This document shows, in pieces, positions 6,847-15,645 of a DNA stretch of 51,375 nucleotides (its first letter is position 1; each line of letters starts with the position of its first letter). The translations under genes were made by a program, and so were the position numbers. This DNA is from Bacteroidales bacterium. Lineage in GTDB: Bacteria; Bacteroidota; Bacteroidia; Bacteroidales; WCHB1-69. Location: NCBI GenBank assembly GCA_017962275.1, contig JAGCVQ010000053.1, forward strand, positions 1-51,375, in the 5' to 3' direction. The notes under the pieces were generated by a model that saw only the letters and a program-made list of their open reading frames with translations, had not been told where the DNA came from and did no database searches.

Positions 6847-8603
6847 AACACCGTGATGGTGCCGCGTTTCGTCACGGGTTTGCCCGTGGGAGGCGTGTAA
6901 TGCATCAGGTAATTGTACACGGCATTGGTCACTAATTTGCCCTTGCCGTTGGTGCCGTCCCACACGAAATTCACATCCGTGGTGGCGAAGATAATTTCAC
7001 CCCAACGATCGAAAATCATGATCTCAAACGCTTGTATCTCCGGTCTTACCGCCTCCGGAATGGACAGACAGTCGTTCACTCCGTCTGAACGGGTGGGCGT
7101 GATGACATTGGGCAGATAGACCATCAGCTCGCAGTTGTCGATGGTGAAATTCGCACGGCCGTCGCAGAACTTGTTGCTGCCCGTGACGGAATAGACACCC
7201 GGTTCCGTAACCTCGAGGAACGTGGTGGTGTCGCCTGTGCTCCAGTCGAAATGCTCGAAGTCGCTCTCTACCTCCAAAACGGTCTCGTGCGTGGCGCAGA
7301 AGTCCGGGTTGTGGGAGACAATCGCGATAGTAGGATTGATGATTTCAAGATGCAGCGTCACCGTGCTGTCGCAGCCGTCCTGCGCATTGAGATGCTGCTC
7401 ATAGTCGCCCGTGGTGGAATAGTTGTAGCCGTTCCACGAATACTGCACACAGGCCGTGTCACTAAACTCCGAGGTATATCCCTTCGAGATGAGAATCACG
7501 GCGGCCGTATCGCAACTGTTGGCACAACAAATACGATACAGAAGCGTGTCTTCCCCTACGAAATCGTTGCTGAACTGGAAGTTGAAGACCTCGTTGGCGA
7601 CTCCTGTGACAGAAACCTGCGCGTAGGTTGGATATTGCACGATTTCGGGCTCAATGGGGCCTTCGGCGGTGCAGAACGCGTCGATGGTGTCGTTGTCCAA
7701 GGGCAGCACCGTCTCGCTTGCTCCGATGCAGGCGACAATCGTGTCGGGAAACGCATACAGCGGGACAAGCACCTCCACGGTCACGGAGTCATCACAAGGA
7801 TACATCGGGCAGAAACTGATGTCGTCAAGGGCAAAGTCGTTGCCGCTGTTCACCGTGTTCTGATTCAAAATCCGGATGGTGGCGGAAGAGGAATTCCCAC
7901 TGTTCCAAATCTCGTAGAACTGTTGCCACTGCGCGGTAGCGGTGGGAGCGGTGAAGATATTGCCGATGGTAGCGCCGTTGATGCTGAACTGCAACCGGGC
8001 AAGCTCCGAAGACGACGAAGTTGTGTTCGGGGAAAGGGAAGCCACCCAAGTGATGAAAATATAGTCCGTGTGAGGCACAACCGGGATCACCTGCTGCCAA
8101 ACAGTGGTGTTGGCCGTACCTGCGCCGTTCACGTACATGCACTTCCCCGTGCCGTTGCCGGAAGTATGGTCAAGACATGGATAATTGCCGAAATTGTTGT
8201 GCACATTGGAAGAGTTCGTATTGATGGTGTACGTTCCCTCTTGTCCGATGATACCCCATGTATTGGAGTTTGTGGTGTAGTACGAGTAACCGCTGGTAAA
8301 TCCCGTGTTGCCGCTCTGGAAATCGCCATTGGTGACAATATTGCCGGAGATATATCGTCCGGTAATGTGGTACGTCGTCGTTTCCGTCGGGGAAACCGTC
8401 TGGTTGCTGTCATACGGGTTGACAAACGCCGTCTCCGGTTGCCACAGGTACTCGAACAGATTGTGCGAATGCAAGTTCACGGACTGACCCACGAAAATCG
8501 TAGTATCCTGTGAAATGAGCACGGAGTCACAATGATCCTGCGCCATCGCCGCGACAGACAACAGCAAACAAACAGGCCCTATCAATAAATTACGAAACAT
8601 CAT
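6843..8603 (-). CDS. T9SS cargo protein with gliding-motility-type C-terminal domain
   Basis: A 586-residue protein with a signal peptide (MFRNLLIGPVCLLLSVAAMA). Beta-rich repeats follow: about residues 75-270 contain a carbohydrate-binding-like sandwich (QFYEIWNSGNSSSATIRILN ... FALDDISF), and then come Ig/PKD-like strands (SDTACVQYSWNGYNY, DGCDSTVTLHLEI). The C-terminus is a CHU_C / T9SS type B sorting domain, with YLPNVITPTRSDGVNDCLSI, FEIMIFDRWGEIIF and WDGTNGKGKLVTNAVYNYLM. This predicts export by the type IX system and surface attachment or release. The ligand is unknown. PorX, encoded at 19243, supports a functional T9SS. Confidence 0.88.
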   Translation of the reverse strand: MMFRNLLIGPVCLLLSVAAMAQDHCDSVLISQDTTIFVGQSVNLHSHNLFEYLWQPETAFVNPYDSNQTVSPTETTTYHITGRYISGNIVTNGDFQSGNTGFTSGYSYYTTNSNTWGIIGQEGTYTINTNSSNVHNNFGNYPCLDHTSGNGTGKCMYVNGAGTANTTVWQQVIPVVPHTDYIFITWVASLSPNTTSSSSELARLQFSINGATIGNIFTAPTATAQWQQFYEIWNSGNSSSATIRILNQNTVNSGNDFALDDISFCPMYPCDDSVTVEVLVPLYAFPDTIVACIGASETVLPLDNDTIDAFCTAEGPIEPEIVQYPTYAQVSVTGVANEVFNFQFSNDFVGEDTLLYRICCANSCDTAAVILISKGYTSEFSDTACVQYSWNGYNYSTTGDYEQHLNAQDGCDSTVTLHLEIINPTIAIVSHNPDFCATHETVLEVESDFEHFDWSTGDTTTFLEVTEPGVYSVTGSNKFCDGRANFTIDNCELMVYLPNVITPTRSDGVNDCLSIPEAVRPEIQAFEIMIFDRWGEIIFATTDVNFVWDGTNGKGKLVTNAVYNYLMHYTPPTGKPVTKRGTITVL

Positions 8604-8662
8604 TATTCCTATTTACGTCAAATATTAGAAAAAGTAACGAAATTTCGCCCAAAATGTGGCAA

Positions 8663-8670
8663 CAAAATTA
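8663..8670 (-). promoter_or_regulatory. -7 element for the T9SS cargo gene
   Basis: The minus strand reads TAATTTTG, matching TAnnTTTG, about 60 bases before the ATG. Confidence 0.4.
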
Positions 8671-8754
8671 ACTTTATTTATAATCACCTTACATTCAAAC
8701 AATTACACAGTTCGAGGTTTACAAATTACAAAAAGTTTCAAGTTTCAGATCCCT

Positions 8755-8824
8755 CGTCTCACGTCCTACGTCCCACGTCTCACGTCTCACGTCTCACGTC
8801 CTACGTCTCACGTCACAGATCTCA
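8755..8824. repeat. 7-bp tandem array (CGTCTCA family), 10 units
   Basis: Ten successive heptamers such as CGTCTCA, CGTCCTA, CGTCCCA, CGTCACA and a final GATCTCA, with no phase break. The last unit contains the stop codon (8824-8822) of the leftward NagB/LmbE fusion gene. The reverse complement is the TGAGACG family found at 14567. Confidence 0.92.
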
Positions 8825-11131
8825 CCCGATCACCGACTTCTCCAACGCGCTGGCATGGGCAAGGAACTCGTCAGCGGTCATCTCCTTGAGGAAAACAAGG
8901 CCGTGGGTGGCGCGCAACACAGGACTGGGATTCTGGAAGAAGAACGGCTTACCGAGGAGCAACTGCACGGTTTTGAGCTGCTCAACCCAGATACTCTGCG
9001 CCAACGTGCTGAACTTGCCGTCCAACTTGTAACTCGGAAAAGAGGCGTCAACCTGACTGAGGTAGCAATTCGAAAAGGCCTCGTTGAAGGCGTTAATGTC
9101 GTTGAGCGAAACCGGCACAATATGGGAGACTTCCGACGGATGATACTTGTACCACACATTCCGATACCCCCAAATCTTGAGGTTGGAGGTGTCATGCTCG
9201 TCTCGCCAAAGACGCACTGCATCGGCAATGGCTTGCAACACCTTGTAGTGCGTGTCGGGACCGCTGCCCTCGGGGTCGAATGCCAGCGTGATGATGTCGG
9301 GATTGGTGGTGCGCAACTCCTCTAAAATGGGCATCACGTCGCGGTTGCGATCGGGGTTCTCAGTGAAGAGGTCGCCTTTGTAGAAACCGAGCCGCAGATG
9401 GTGGACGCGGTCTTCCATCAGCCCAAAATGACCCCACACCAACTCCTCTTCAAACTCGCGAATCATCCCTTTCAATTTCTGGATGTCGGCGGGCATCTTC
9501 TGACCGTCGTAGCAACCCTTCGTAAACTCGATAATCTTGACAATCCGGTTGTAAAGTGCCTGCACAGAATCCACCTGCCAAATCTCCACAATGTCGCGCA
9601 CCAAACGATGAGCGAAACCGCGCAGGAACTCGGGCCGCTGCTGCGAGGCAATCTTGATCAAGGAATGATAGACGTCCTTCTCCCGCTTGAATTTATACCC
9701 TTCGGTGAAGAAATTGTCATAGTTCACCATCTGAATCTGATCGTCGCGCAGGAGCTTGAGCGTGTTTTCGAGATGTTTGATGAGGAAACGGTTGGTGACG
9801 GCGTTGAAACCGGAGGTCATGATGGAAAAATGCAGCTCGTTAGACGGGTCGCTGGCGATGTGGTTGAGATAGGGCAACATACCGAGCAGAATGTCATCGT
9901 GGTGCGGCGCGGTGTTGTAGATAACCTTATTGCGCACAGGAGCCATTCCCCGCTCAATCTTCGCGGTGATAGAGTCGATACTCTGTTTGACAGAATCCAT
10001 GCCCAAATCGGGAATCATCGCGCAGAAAGTGTCGTTTTGCAAGTCCTCCAACGTAAGTTTGTCACTGAATTTGTCAATATTCTTGCATAAATCCACAATC
10101 GCACGGTCGGTTTTCTCCTGACTCCACCCATCGTTGGTATAATACTGATACACAGAATCTTTGAGCTTAGATGCCGCTCCCGTGGTCAGATAGAAACGGG
10201 CGTTGGGAAGATTGGTCAACGCAGAAGCGGGATAAAGATTGGATGGATTCTCCTCCAAGGCGAGCTTGACCACCTCCGCCTTGGCCTCACCTGCCGCATA
10301 GATGATGGCCACGGCATCGGGGTTATACGTGATGGTCTGCAGCCCGATGGTGATGACGGGGCGGAAACGCGACACCTCAATGCCACCGAGGTCGCTGGCC
10401 GTGTCGGCAGCCGTCTCGAAATTGGTGGCCGTCAGCCGCGTGGTGGAGTTGAAATCGCTGCCGCGCACGTTGAGCGCAATGTGCCCGTCGGGACCGATGC
10501 CACTGAGGAAAAAACCGATGCCGCCCAAGTCGCGGATCTTCTGTTCGTAAGCGCTGCACCAGTCATCAATCAGGAAAATCGACCGCTGCTGGTCCAATTC
10601 CGCCCGACTGCGATCCTCCCGGAACCGCAACGACAGGTCCACCTTATGATCAGGGAAAACATCCGTGAAATGCCGCCCGTCAACCAGCGGAATCTCGTCG
10701 CAATTGATGAAAAGCCCCTTGGCCGCATCCAGCCCGAAGCCCTCCACGAAGAACTTCTGCACATAGTTGTAAGAGCTGTTGTGCTGCGCCGGGCTGATGG
10801 GATAGAACTCCTCCATCTGCACGAACCGAAGCCCTGAAAGCACCGGTTTGCGCGTGAGCAGAAGCCCGTGACGTTCGCGGAAAGCTTTGCCCTCGGGCGT
10901 GTCCCATTCCTCCAAAATGCGCTTCACCCAGGTGATGAAAGCGGCAGAGGACTTTCCGGTCGGCAGACTGATGATTCCTTCCGGGTTCTCCCCCACCCAC
11001 TCCAAAAAACGCATGGCAATCAACAGCCCCATTTCCGGAGAGTTAGCCACGGCAAGGTAGGGCATATTCGTGGGATATTTACGAAAAGCATTCTGCATAA
11101 AACGTTGTTCCACTGATGTATAATTGACCAT
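8822..11131 (-). CDS. NagB-like / LmbE (PIG-L)-like fusion protein
   Basis: A 769-residue two-domain protein. Residues about 20-320 form a glucosamine-6-phosphate isomerase/deaminase (NagB-type) fold, with ISLPTGKSSAAF, VQMEEFYPIS and LSGIGPDGHIALNVRG. Residues about 395-640 form an LmbE/PIG-L type zinc N-deacetylase domain, with NTAPHHDDILLGM near residue 409 carrying the HxxDD-type metal motif. Similar fused 'glucosamine-6-phosphate deaminase-like' proteins are known in Bacteroides. The NagB part has E where NagB has catalytic Asp72 (MEEF against MDEY), and V where NagB has Glu148 (NVRG against NEPA), so ordinary deaminase activity is doubtful. A role in amino-sugar metabolism is inference. 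Confidence 0.82.
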   Translation of the reverse strand: MVNYTSVEQRFMQNAFRKYPTNMPYLAVANSPEMGLLIAMRFLEWVGENPEGIISLPTGKSSAAFITWVKRILEEWDTPEGKAFRERHGLLLTRKPVLSGLRFVQMEEFYPISPAQHNSSYNYVQKFFVEGFGLDAAKGLFINCDEIPLVDGRHFTDVFPDHKVDLSLRFREDRSRAELDQQRSIFLIDDWCSAYEQKIRDLGGIGFFLSGIGPDGHIALNVRGSDFNSTTRLTATNFETAADTASDLGGIEVSRFRPVITIGLQTITYNPDAVAIIYAAGEAKAEVVKLALEENPSNLYPASALTNLPNARFYLTTGAASKLKDSVYQYYTNDGWSQEKTDRAIVDLCKNIDKFSDKLTLEDLQNDTFCAMIPDLGMDSVKQSIDSITAKIERGMAPVRNKVIYNTAPHHDDILLGMLPYLNHIASDPSNELHFSIMTSGFNAVTNRFLIKHLENTLKLLRDDQIQMVNYDNFFTEGYKFKREKDVYHSLIKIASQQRPEFLRGFAHRLVRDIVEIWQVDSVQALYNRIVKIIEFTKGCYDGQKMPADIQKLKGMIREFEEELVWGHFGLMEDRVHHLRLGFYKGDLFTENPDRNRDVMPILEELRTTNPDIITLAFDPEGSGPDTHYKVLQAIADAVRLWRDEHDTSNLKIWGYRNVWYKYHPSEVSHIVPVSLNDINAFNEAFSNCYLSQVDASFPSYKLDGKFSTLAQSIWVEQLKTVQLLLGKPFFFQNPSPVLRATHGLVFLKEMTADEFLAHASALEKSVIG

Positions 11132-11164
11132 ATCTTAAACAGTTACCGATTATTTCGAACGGTC

Positions 11165-11173
11165 GCAAAAGTA
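11165..11173 (-). promoter_or_regulatory. -7 element for the NagB/LmbE fusion gene
   Basis: The minus strand reads TATACTTTTGC around here (TACTTTTGC at 11173-11165), 33 bases before the ATG. Confidence 0.6.
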
Positions 11174-11243
11174 TAAAAAATACAGTAGCCCGCCACTGCG
11201 ATGAAAAAATTTTACTTCTCGTAGTAATTTAGAAAAAAATTAT

Positions 11244-11252
11244 TATTTTTGC
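11244..11252 (+). promoter_or_regulatory. -7 element for the response-regulator gene
   Basis: Reads TATTTTTGC. It leaves an unusually long leader of about 150 bases before the ATG at 11405. The leader is AT-rich, and I see no clear hairpin or riboswitch in it. Confidence 0.55.
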
Positions 11253-11404
11253 GGCTGTATTTTCAAGCTGAATCTTTGGCGTTATAAAATACTTTTCTTA
11301 TTACAGACAAAGAGTTCTATACAAAAACGATTTTCAGCGGGAAGACGAAAACAATTATAAAAGAGTTATTTTTAACGGAATTTTATCAAGTAAAATCAGA
11401 TATT

Positions 11405-12181
11405 ATGAAACTCAAGAAAGAAAAAGTAATGTTAGTGGACAGCAGCGACAACCTGCGCCGCGTGATTAAGGATTACCTGGAAATGTCCGGATACGAGGTC
11501 ACCGACTTCCGTGACGGCACCGAAGCGGACGCCCAGTTCAACAAGGGTCTCTTCGACATCTGCATCATCGACGTGGCGTTGCGTCACTACGACGGTTTCA
11601 GACTGCTGAACAGTATGCGCAAGGTCGACAAGAACGTGCCCATCATCGTGCTCTCTTCCGCCTCTTCGAAGGAAGACCGCATCAAGGGGTTCAACATGGG
11701 ATGTGACGACTACGTGGCGAAGCCCTTCAGCATCGAGGAGCTCGGACTGCGTATGCAAGCCATCCTGCGCCGCTGCAAGGCCACGGCCCCGCGTGAGTAC
11801 ATCAGCGAGGACGAGACCATCAAGTTTGGCAACTTCATGCTCAACTACACCGAGATGCAGCTCATCCACCCGAAGGTCACCCGCACGCTCACCCGCAAGG
11901 AGTGCGAACTGCTCAAGCTGATGCTCGACCACAAGAACAAGCTCGTTCCCCGCGAGATCATCCTCCGCGAGGTATGGGGCGAGGACGACAACACCACCTC
12001 CCGCAGCATGGACGTGTTCATGACCAAACTGCGCGGCTACCTCATCATCGACAGCGAGGACAAGGTGCTGCCCAAAGACCCCGGCCAACGCAAGACCAAA
12101 TATGCCGACGGCTACCAGCCCCTCGTCGAAATCTGCAATATCCACGGTACCGGTTTCATGTTGCGAGTATTGGATAAATAA
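11405..12181 (+). CDS. OmpR/RprY-type response regulator
   Basis: A 258-residue two-domain regulator. The receiver domain spans residues 8-122, with VDSSD acidic pocket, CIIDVALRHYDG phosphoacceptor Asp, LSSASS (Ser/Thr) and VAKPFS (Lys). The winged-helix DNA-binding domain spans residues about 140-255, with LTRKECELLKLM, VPREIILREVWG, RSMDVFMTKLR and the final hairpin IHGTGFMLRV. No histidine kinase is adjacent. The segment between the recognition helix and the wing carries about 25 extra residues (roughly 215-240, DSEDKVLPKDPGQRKTK...) compared with typical family members. pyrF follows after 22 bases. Confidence 0.9.
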   Translation: MKLKKEKVMLVDSSDNLRRVIKDYLEMSGYEVTDFRDGTEADAQFNKGLFDICIIDVALRHYDGFRLLNSMRKVDKNVPIIVLSSASSKEDRIKGFNMGCDDYVAKPFSIEELGLRMQAILRRCKATAPREYISEDETIKFGNFMLNYTEMQLIHPKVTRTLTRKECELLKLMLDHKNKLVPREIILREVWGEDDNTTSRSMDVFMTKLRGYLIIDSEDKVLPKDPGQRKTKYADGYQPLVEICNIHGTGFMLRVLDK

Positions 12182-12203
12182 TTTATTTGCTTTTGTGATA
12201 AAC

Positions 12204-13067
12204 ATGTCAAATATCGATAAATTGTATGCAAACGTGGCCCAGAACGGTCACGTTTGTGTTGGTTTGGACACCGACGTGTCCTACCTCCCGGAACATCTGG
12301 CCCAGCAATTCCCGAACACTGAGGACGGGCTTTTCGCCTTCAACAAGGCCATCATCGACAGCACGCTGGACGTGAGCGCTTGCTACAAGGTGCAGATCGC
12401 CTATTACGAGGCATACGGCATGGCCGGCCTTCGCGCCTACGCCCGCACGCTCGCCTACCTGCGCGAGAAGAATGCCGTCATCATTGCCGACATCAAGCGC
12501 GGCGACATCGCCAAGACAGCTGAAATGTACGCCAAGGCGCACTTCACCGGCGAATTCGAGGCCGATTTCATCACCCTCAGCCCGTACATGGGATTAGACA
12601 GCCTCTCCCCGTATCTTCCTTACATCAAGGAGAACGGCAAAGGCGTGTTCGTGCTCATCCGCACCTCCAACGAGGGCGCGAAGGACATCGAGTATCTGCC
12701 CACGGAGAACGGCAAGCGCGTCTATCACGTGGTCGGCGAGAAACTGCAGCAACTCGGCAAGGACTTCATCGGCGAATGCGGTTACTCAGCCATCGGCGGC
12801 GTGATGGGATGCACCCATCCGGACGAGGCCGCCGAGATCCGCAGCATGCTGAACACCACCTTCTTCCTGATTCCGGGTTACGGTGCCCAAGGCGGCAAGG
12901 CGGAAGACATCGCCAAGTACCTGCACAACGGCAACGGCGGCGTGGTGAACTCCTCCCGCGGCATCCTCCTCGCCTACCGCAAGCAGGAGAACGGCGCCGC
13001 AAACTTCGCCGACTGTGCCCGCGCCGAAGCCATCCGCATGCGCGATGATATCCTCAAATGGTTATAG
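12204..13067 (+). CDS. pyrF: Orotidine 5'-phosphate decarboxylase
   Basis: A 287-residue enzyme of the type 2 OMP decarboxylase group, catalysing the last step of UMP synthesis. Key parts are VCVGLDTD near the start, the catalytic IADIKRGDIAKTA (D-x-K-x-x-D signature), DFITLSPYMGLDSL, and the phosphate-binding end FLIPGYGAQGGKAED. The start at ATG 12204 is preferred to the longer frame, which would overlap the regulator gene by 80 bases. The last two codons and the stop fall inside a GGTTATT heptamer array (13060-13087), so the C-terminal Trp-Leu is encoded by repeat DNA. Confidence 0.93.
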   Translation: MSNIDKLYANVAQNGHVCVGLDTDVSYLPEHLAQQFPNTEDGLFAFNKAIIDSTLDVSACYKVQIAYYEAYGMAGLRAYARTLAYLREKNAVIIADIKRGDIAKTAEMYAKAHFTGEFEADFITLSPYMGLDSLSPYLPYIKENGKGVFVLIRTSNEGAKDIEYLPTENGKRVYHVVGEKLQQLGKDFIGECGYSAIGGVMGCTHPDEAAEIRSMLNTTFFLIPGYGAQGGKAEDIAKYLHNGNGGVVNSSRGILLAYRKQENGAANFADCARAEAIRMRDDILKWL

Positions 13068-13087
13068 GTTATTGGTTATTGGTTATT
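13060..13087. repeat. 7-bp tandem array (GGTTATT family), 4 units
   Basis: GGTTATA, then GGTTATT three times. The first unit supplies the end of pyrF, including part of its stop codon. Confidence 0.85.
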
Positions 13088-13136
13088 GAAGCTGACAATT
13101 CAAGGAGCAGAAACAACGTCAGAGTTAATTGTCACT

Positions 13137-13171
13137 CATAATTCTTAATTCTACATTCATAATTCTTAATT
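13137..13171. repeat. 7-bp tandem array (CATAATT/CTTAATT), 5 units
   Basis: CATAATT, CTTAATT, CTACATT, CATAATT, CTTAATT in phase, ending 5 bases before the rseP ATG. Confidence 0.8.
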
Positions 13172-13176
13172 GAAAA

Positions 13177-14565
13177 ATGGGTATTTCCATGCAAATCCTC
13201 GGCCTTCTGGCCAGTTTGACATTCCTGGTCGTGACGCACGAACTCGGACATTTCGGCTTCGCGAAGCTGTTCAAGACCCGCGTGGACCAGTTCTATGTCT
13301 TTTTCAACCCGTGGTTCTCGCTGGTTCGTATGAAACGTTACGACGGCAAGTTCCACTTCAGTTTCCTGTCGAGCAAGGCGCCCGAAGAGTGGGCCGAACA
13401 TCCTGAATGCACCGAATGGGGGCTCGGGTGGCTGCCCCTCGGCGGCTACTGTTCCATCAACGGCATGGTGGATGAGACCACCAAGGCATCCGATCTGAGT
13501 AGTGAAGTGCATCCGTGGGAGTTCCGTGCGAAACCCGCGTGGCAACGTTTCTTCATCATCATCGGCGGCGTGCTGGTCAACTTCCTCACGGCTATCGTCA
13601 TATATATATTGATGTGCTTCACGTGGGGCAGCGACTACATCCCGCTCAGCAGCGCCAAATATGGTCTGGAATTCTCGCAAGAGATGCAAGACGCAGGCTT
13701 CCGAAACGGCGACAAGGTGCTGATGGTCGATACCATGCACCCTGAAACCCTTGGCGACTTTGCCAACACAGTGTTACTCGACAACGTGAAGACCGTCACG
13801 GTGGAACGCGATGGTGAGCAGGTGGTTATCAACATCCCGAAAGACCTGCCCCGCAAGGTGGTGGGTGCGGGTTCGTCATCCCTCTTCTGCAACTACCGCA
13901 TCCCGTTCGTCATTGACAGCGTGCTCGCTGGCACCCCTGCCGACAAAGCCGGTCTCCAGAAAGGCGACTCGCTTGTGGGCATTAACGATTCCGCGATGTT
14001 CTGCTTCTTCGACTTCAAGAAGGTCTTCAACGAGAACAAGAGCAACGAGCTGCAGATCGACTACATGCGCGGCGACAGCCTCTGTCACGCCATGGTGACC
14101 CTCGACTCCATCGGCAACATCGGGGTGGCCTACCGTCAACCCGCCGATTTCTTCGAGGTGGTACATGTCGATTACAACTTTTGGCAGTCCATACCGAAAG
14201 GTATCTCACTCGGATTCAGCACCTTGGGCAACTACGTCAAACAGTTCAAGATCGTCTTCACGAAAGAGGGCGCCACGCAGTTGGGCAGCTTCCTCACCAT
14301 CGGCAGCATTTTCCCGAAAGTGTGGGATTGGTACCGTTTCTGGAGCATGACCGCGCTGTTGGGCATCATCCTCGCCTTCATGAACATCATCCCGATCCCA
14401 GGCCTTGACGGCGGCTACATCCTCTTCATCCTCGTGGAGATGATCACCGGCAAGAAGCCCAGCGACAAGTTCCTGAGCGTCGCCAACACCATCGGCTTCG
14501 CCCTGCTCATCGTCCTCATGGTCTATGCGCTGGGGCTGGATTTCCGAAGGTTCATCTTCAAATGA
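13177..14565 (+). CDS. rseP: RseP-type site-2 membrane metalloprotease
   Basis: A 462-residue intramembrane zinc protease. The first transmembrane helix carries the HExxH motif in VVTHELGHFGFAKLF (about residues 22-36). A further membrane segment is FFIIIGGVLVNFLTAIVIYI. A PDZ-like domain lies around residues 235-300 (DSVLAGTPADKAGLQKGDSLVGI). The C-terminal membrane part has MNIIPIPGLDGGYILF, with the third zinc ligand Asp of the family. In other bacteria RseP cleaves anti-sigma factors or remnant signal peptides. An ECF sigma factor is encoded at 32306, but a link is speculative. Confidence 0.92.
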   Translation: MGISMQILGLLASLTFLVVTHELGHFGFAKLFKTRVDQFYVFFNPWFSLVRMKRYDGKFHFSFLSSKAPEEWAEHPECTEWGLGWLPLGGYCSINGMVDETTKASDLSSEVHPWEFRAKPAWQRFFIIIGGVLVNFLTAIVIYILMCFTWGSDYIPLSSAKYGLEFSQEMQDAGFRNGDKVLMVDTMHPETLGDFANTVLLDNVKTVTVERDGEQVVINIPKDLPRKVVGAGSSSLFCNYRIPFVIDSVLAGTPADKAGLQKGDSLVGINDSAMFCFFDFKKVFNENKSNELQIDYMRGDSLCHAMVTLDSIGNIGVAYRQPADFFEVVHVDYNFWQSIPKGISLGFSTLGNYVKQFKIVFTKEGATQLGSFLTIGSIFPKVWDWYRFWSMTALLGIILAFMNIIPIPGLDGGYILFILVEMITGKKPSDKFLSVANTIGFALLIVLMVYALGLDFRRFIFK

Positions 14566-14566
14566 T

Positions 14567-14673
14567 GACGTGAGACGTGAGACGTAAGACGTAAGACGTA
14601 AGATATCACTCGTCTCACATCATACGTCTCACATCATACGTCTCACGTCATACGTCTCACATCATACGTCATT
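14567..14673. repeat. 7-bp tandem arrays in inverted arms (GACGTGA / CGTCTCA)
   Basis: The left arm (14567-14608) has six units GACGTGA, GACGTGA, GACGTAA x3, GATATCA, starting 1 base after the rseP stop. After two bases (CT) the right arm (14611-14673) has nine units CGTCTCA, CATCATA and variants. The arms are largely reverse complements and could fold into a long imperfect hairpin before nadA. Confidence 0.92.
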
Positions 14674-14685
14674 CCAAATTAAAAT

Positions 14686-15606
14686 ATGAATAACACCGAA
14701 CTCAAACAGCAAATACTCCGTCTAAAAGAGGAGAAAAACGCCATCATCCTGGCACATTACTACACCCTGCCGGAAGTGCAGGAAGTAGCTGATTTCGTGG
14801 GCGACAGCCTCGGTCTGGCCCGCAAGGCCGCCGAAACCGAAGCCGACATCATCCTCTTCGCGGGGGTACATTTCATGGCCGAGACCGCCAAAATCCTCAA
14901 CCCCACCCGCAAGGTGCTCGTGCCCGACATGAGCGCAGGATGTTCGTTAGCGGACAGCTGCCAGGCGGAGAAATTGGCCGCCTTCAAGGCGAAATACCCC
15001 GACCACAAGGTGCTGGCCTACGTCAACTGCAGCGCGGCGGTGAAGGCCCTCTGCGACCTGATCGTCACCTCCGGCAACGCATTGAAGCTCGTCAACCAAT
15101 TGCCCGAAGACGAGAAAATCATCTTCGTGCCCGACGGCAACTTGGGTGATTATATCAACCAAATGACGGGCCGCGACATGATTCTGTGGGACGGTGCCTG
15201 CTGCGTGCACGACCACTACGGGGTGGAGGATTTGGAAAAGGCGAAAGCCGAGCATCCCGATGCCTTGGTGGTGGCGCATCCCGAATGCCGTCGTGAGCTG
15301 CTGGAGAAGGTCGATTTCATCGGTTCCACTGCCGCGATGCTCAACTTCATCGGCGAAAGCGAGGCCAAGGAGTTCATCGTCGTCACCGAGAGCGGCATCA
15401 TCTACGAGATGCAGAAGCGCAATCCCGACAAGCAGCTCTACACGCTGTACAACGGCGCCCCCGAGCACGACTGTCTCAACATGAAGAAGAACAACCTGCA
15501 GAACATCTACGACGCCCTCCTGAACGAAGAGCCGGAACTCATCATGGACGAGGAGCTGCGGCAGAAGGCGCTGCTGCCGATACAGCGGATGCTGGAGATG
15601 AGTTAG
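14686..15606 (+). CDS. nadA: Quinolinate synthase
   Basis: A 306-residue [4Fe-4S] enzyme condensing iminoaspartate with dihydroxyacetone phosphate in NAD synthesis. It has the NadA repeats: ILAHYYTLPEVQEVADFVGDS, spanning about residues 24-44, then FAGVHFMAETAKIL. The three cluster-ligand cysteine regions are MSAGCSLADSC, WDGACCVHDHYG and PEHDCLNMKKN. Length is typical. No nadB or nadC is in view. It ends 3 bases before a CATAACC-type heptamer array. Confidence 0.95.
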   Translation: MNNTELKQQILRLKEEKNAIILAHYYTLPEVQEVADFVGDSLGLARKAAETEADIILFAGVHFMAETAKILNPTRKVLVPDMSAGCSLADSCQAEKLAAFKAKYPDHKVLAYVNCSAAVKALCDLIVTSGNALKLVNQLPEDEKIIFVPDGNLGDYINQMTGRDMILWDGACCVHDHYGVEDLEKAKAEHPDALVVAHPECRRELLEKVDFIGSTAAMLNFIGESEAKEFIVVTESGIIYEMQKRNPDKQLYTLYNGAPEHDCLNMKKNNLQNIYDALLNEEPELIMDEELRQKALLPIQRMLEMS

Positions 15607-15609
15607 CCC

Positions 15610-15637
15610 CCTAACCCATAAACCATAACCCATACAC
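15610..15637. repeat. 7-bp tandem array (CATAACC family), 4 units
   Basis: CCTAACC, CATAAAC, CATAACC, CATACAC, located between nadA and the phosphofructokinase gene (3 bases after the nadA stop, 8 before the ATG). Confidence 0.75.
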
Positions 15638-15645
15638 CCACGAAT

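Noticed and set aside
7251-8513. Plus-strand 420-codon frame opposite the T9SS cargo gene
   Set aside because: No recognisable domain; the opposite strand has a signal peptide and a sorting domain.
11253-11404. Riboswitch or attenuator in the long leader of the response regulator
   Set aside because: The leader is AT-rich and I found no conserved riboswitch core or terminator/antiterminator pair by eye.
14567-14673. Possible CRISPR array
   Set aside because: Units are 7 bp, with no 20-40 bp repeats or unique spacers and no cas genes; it is a direct tandem array.
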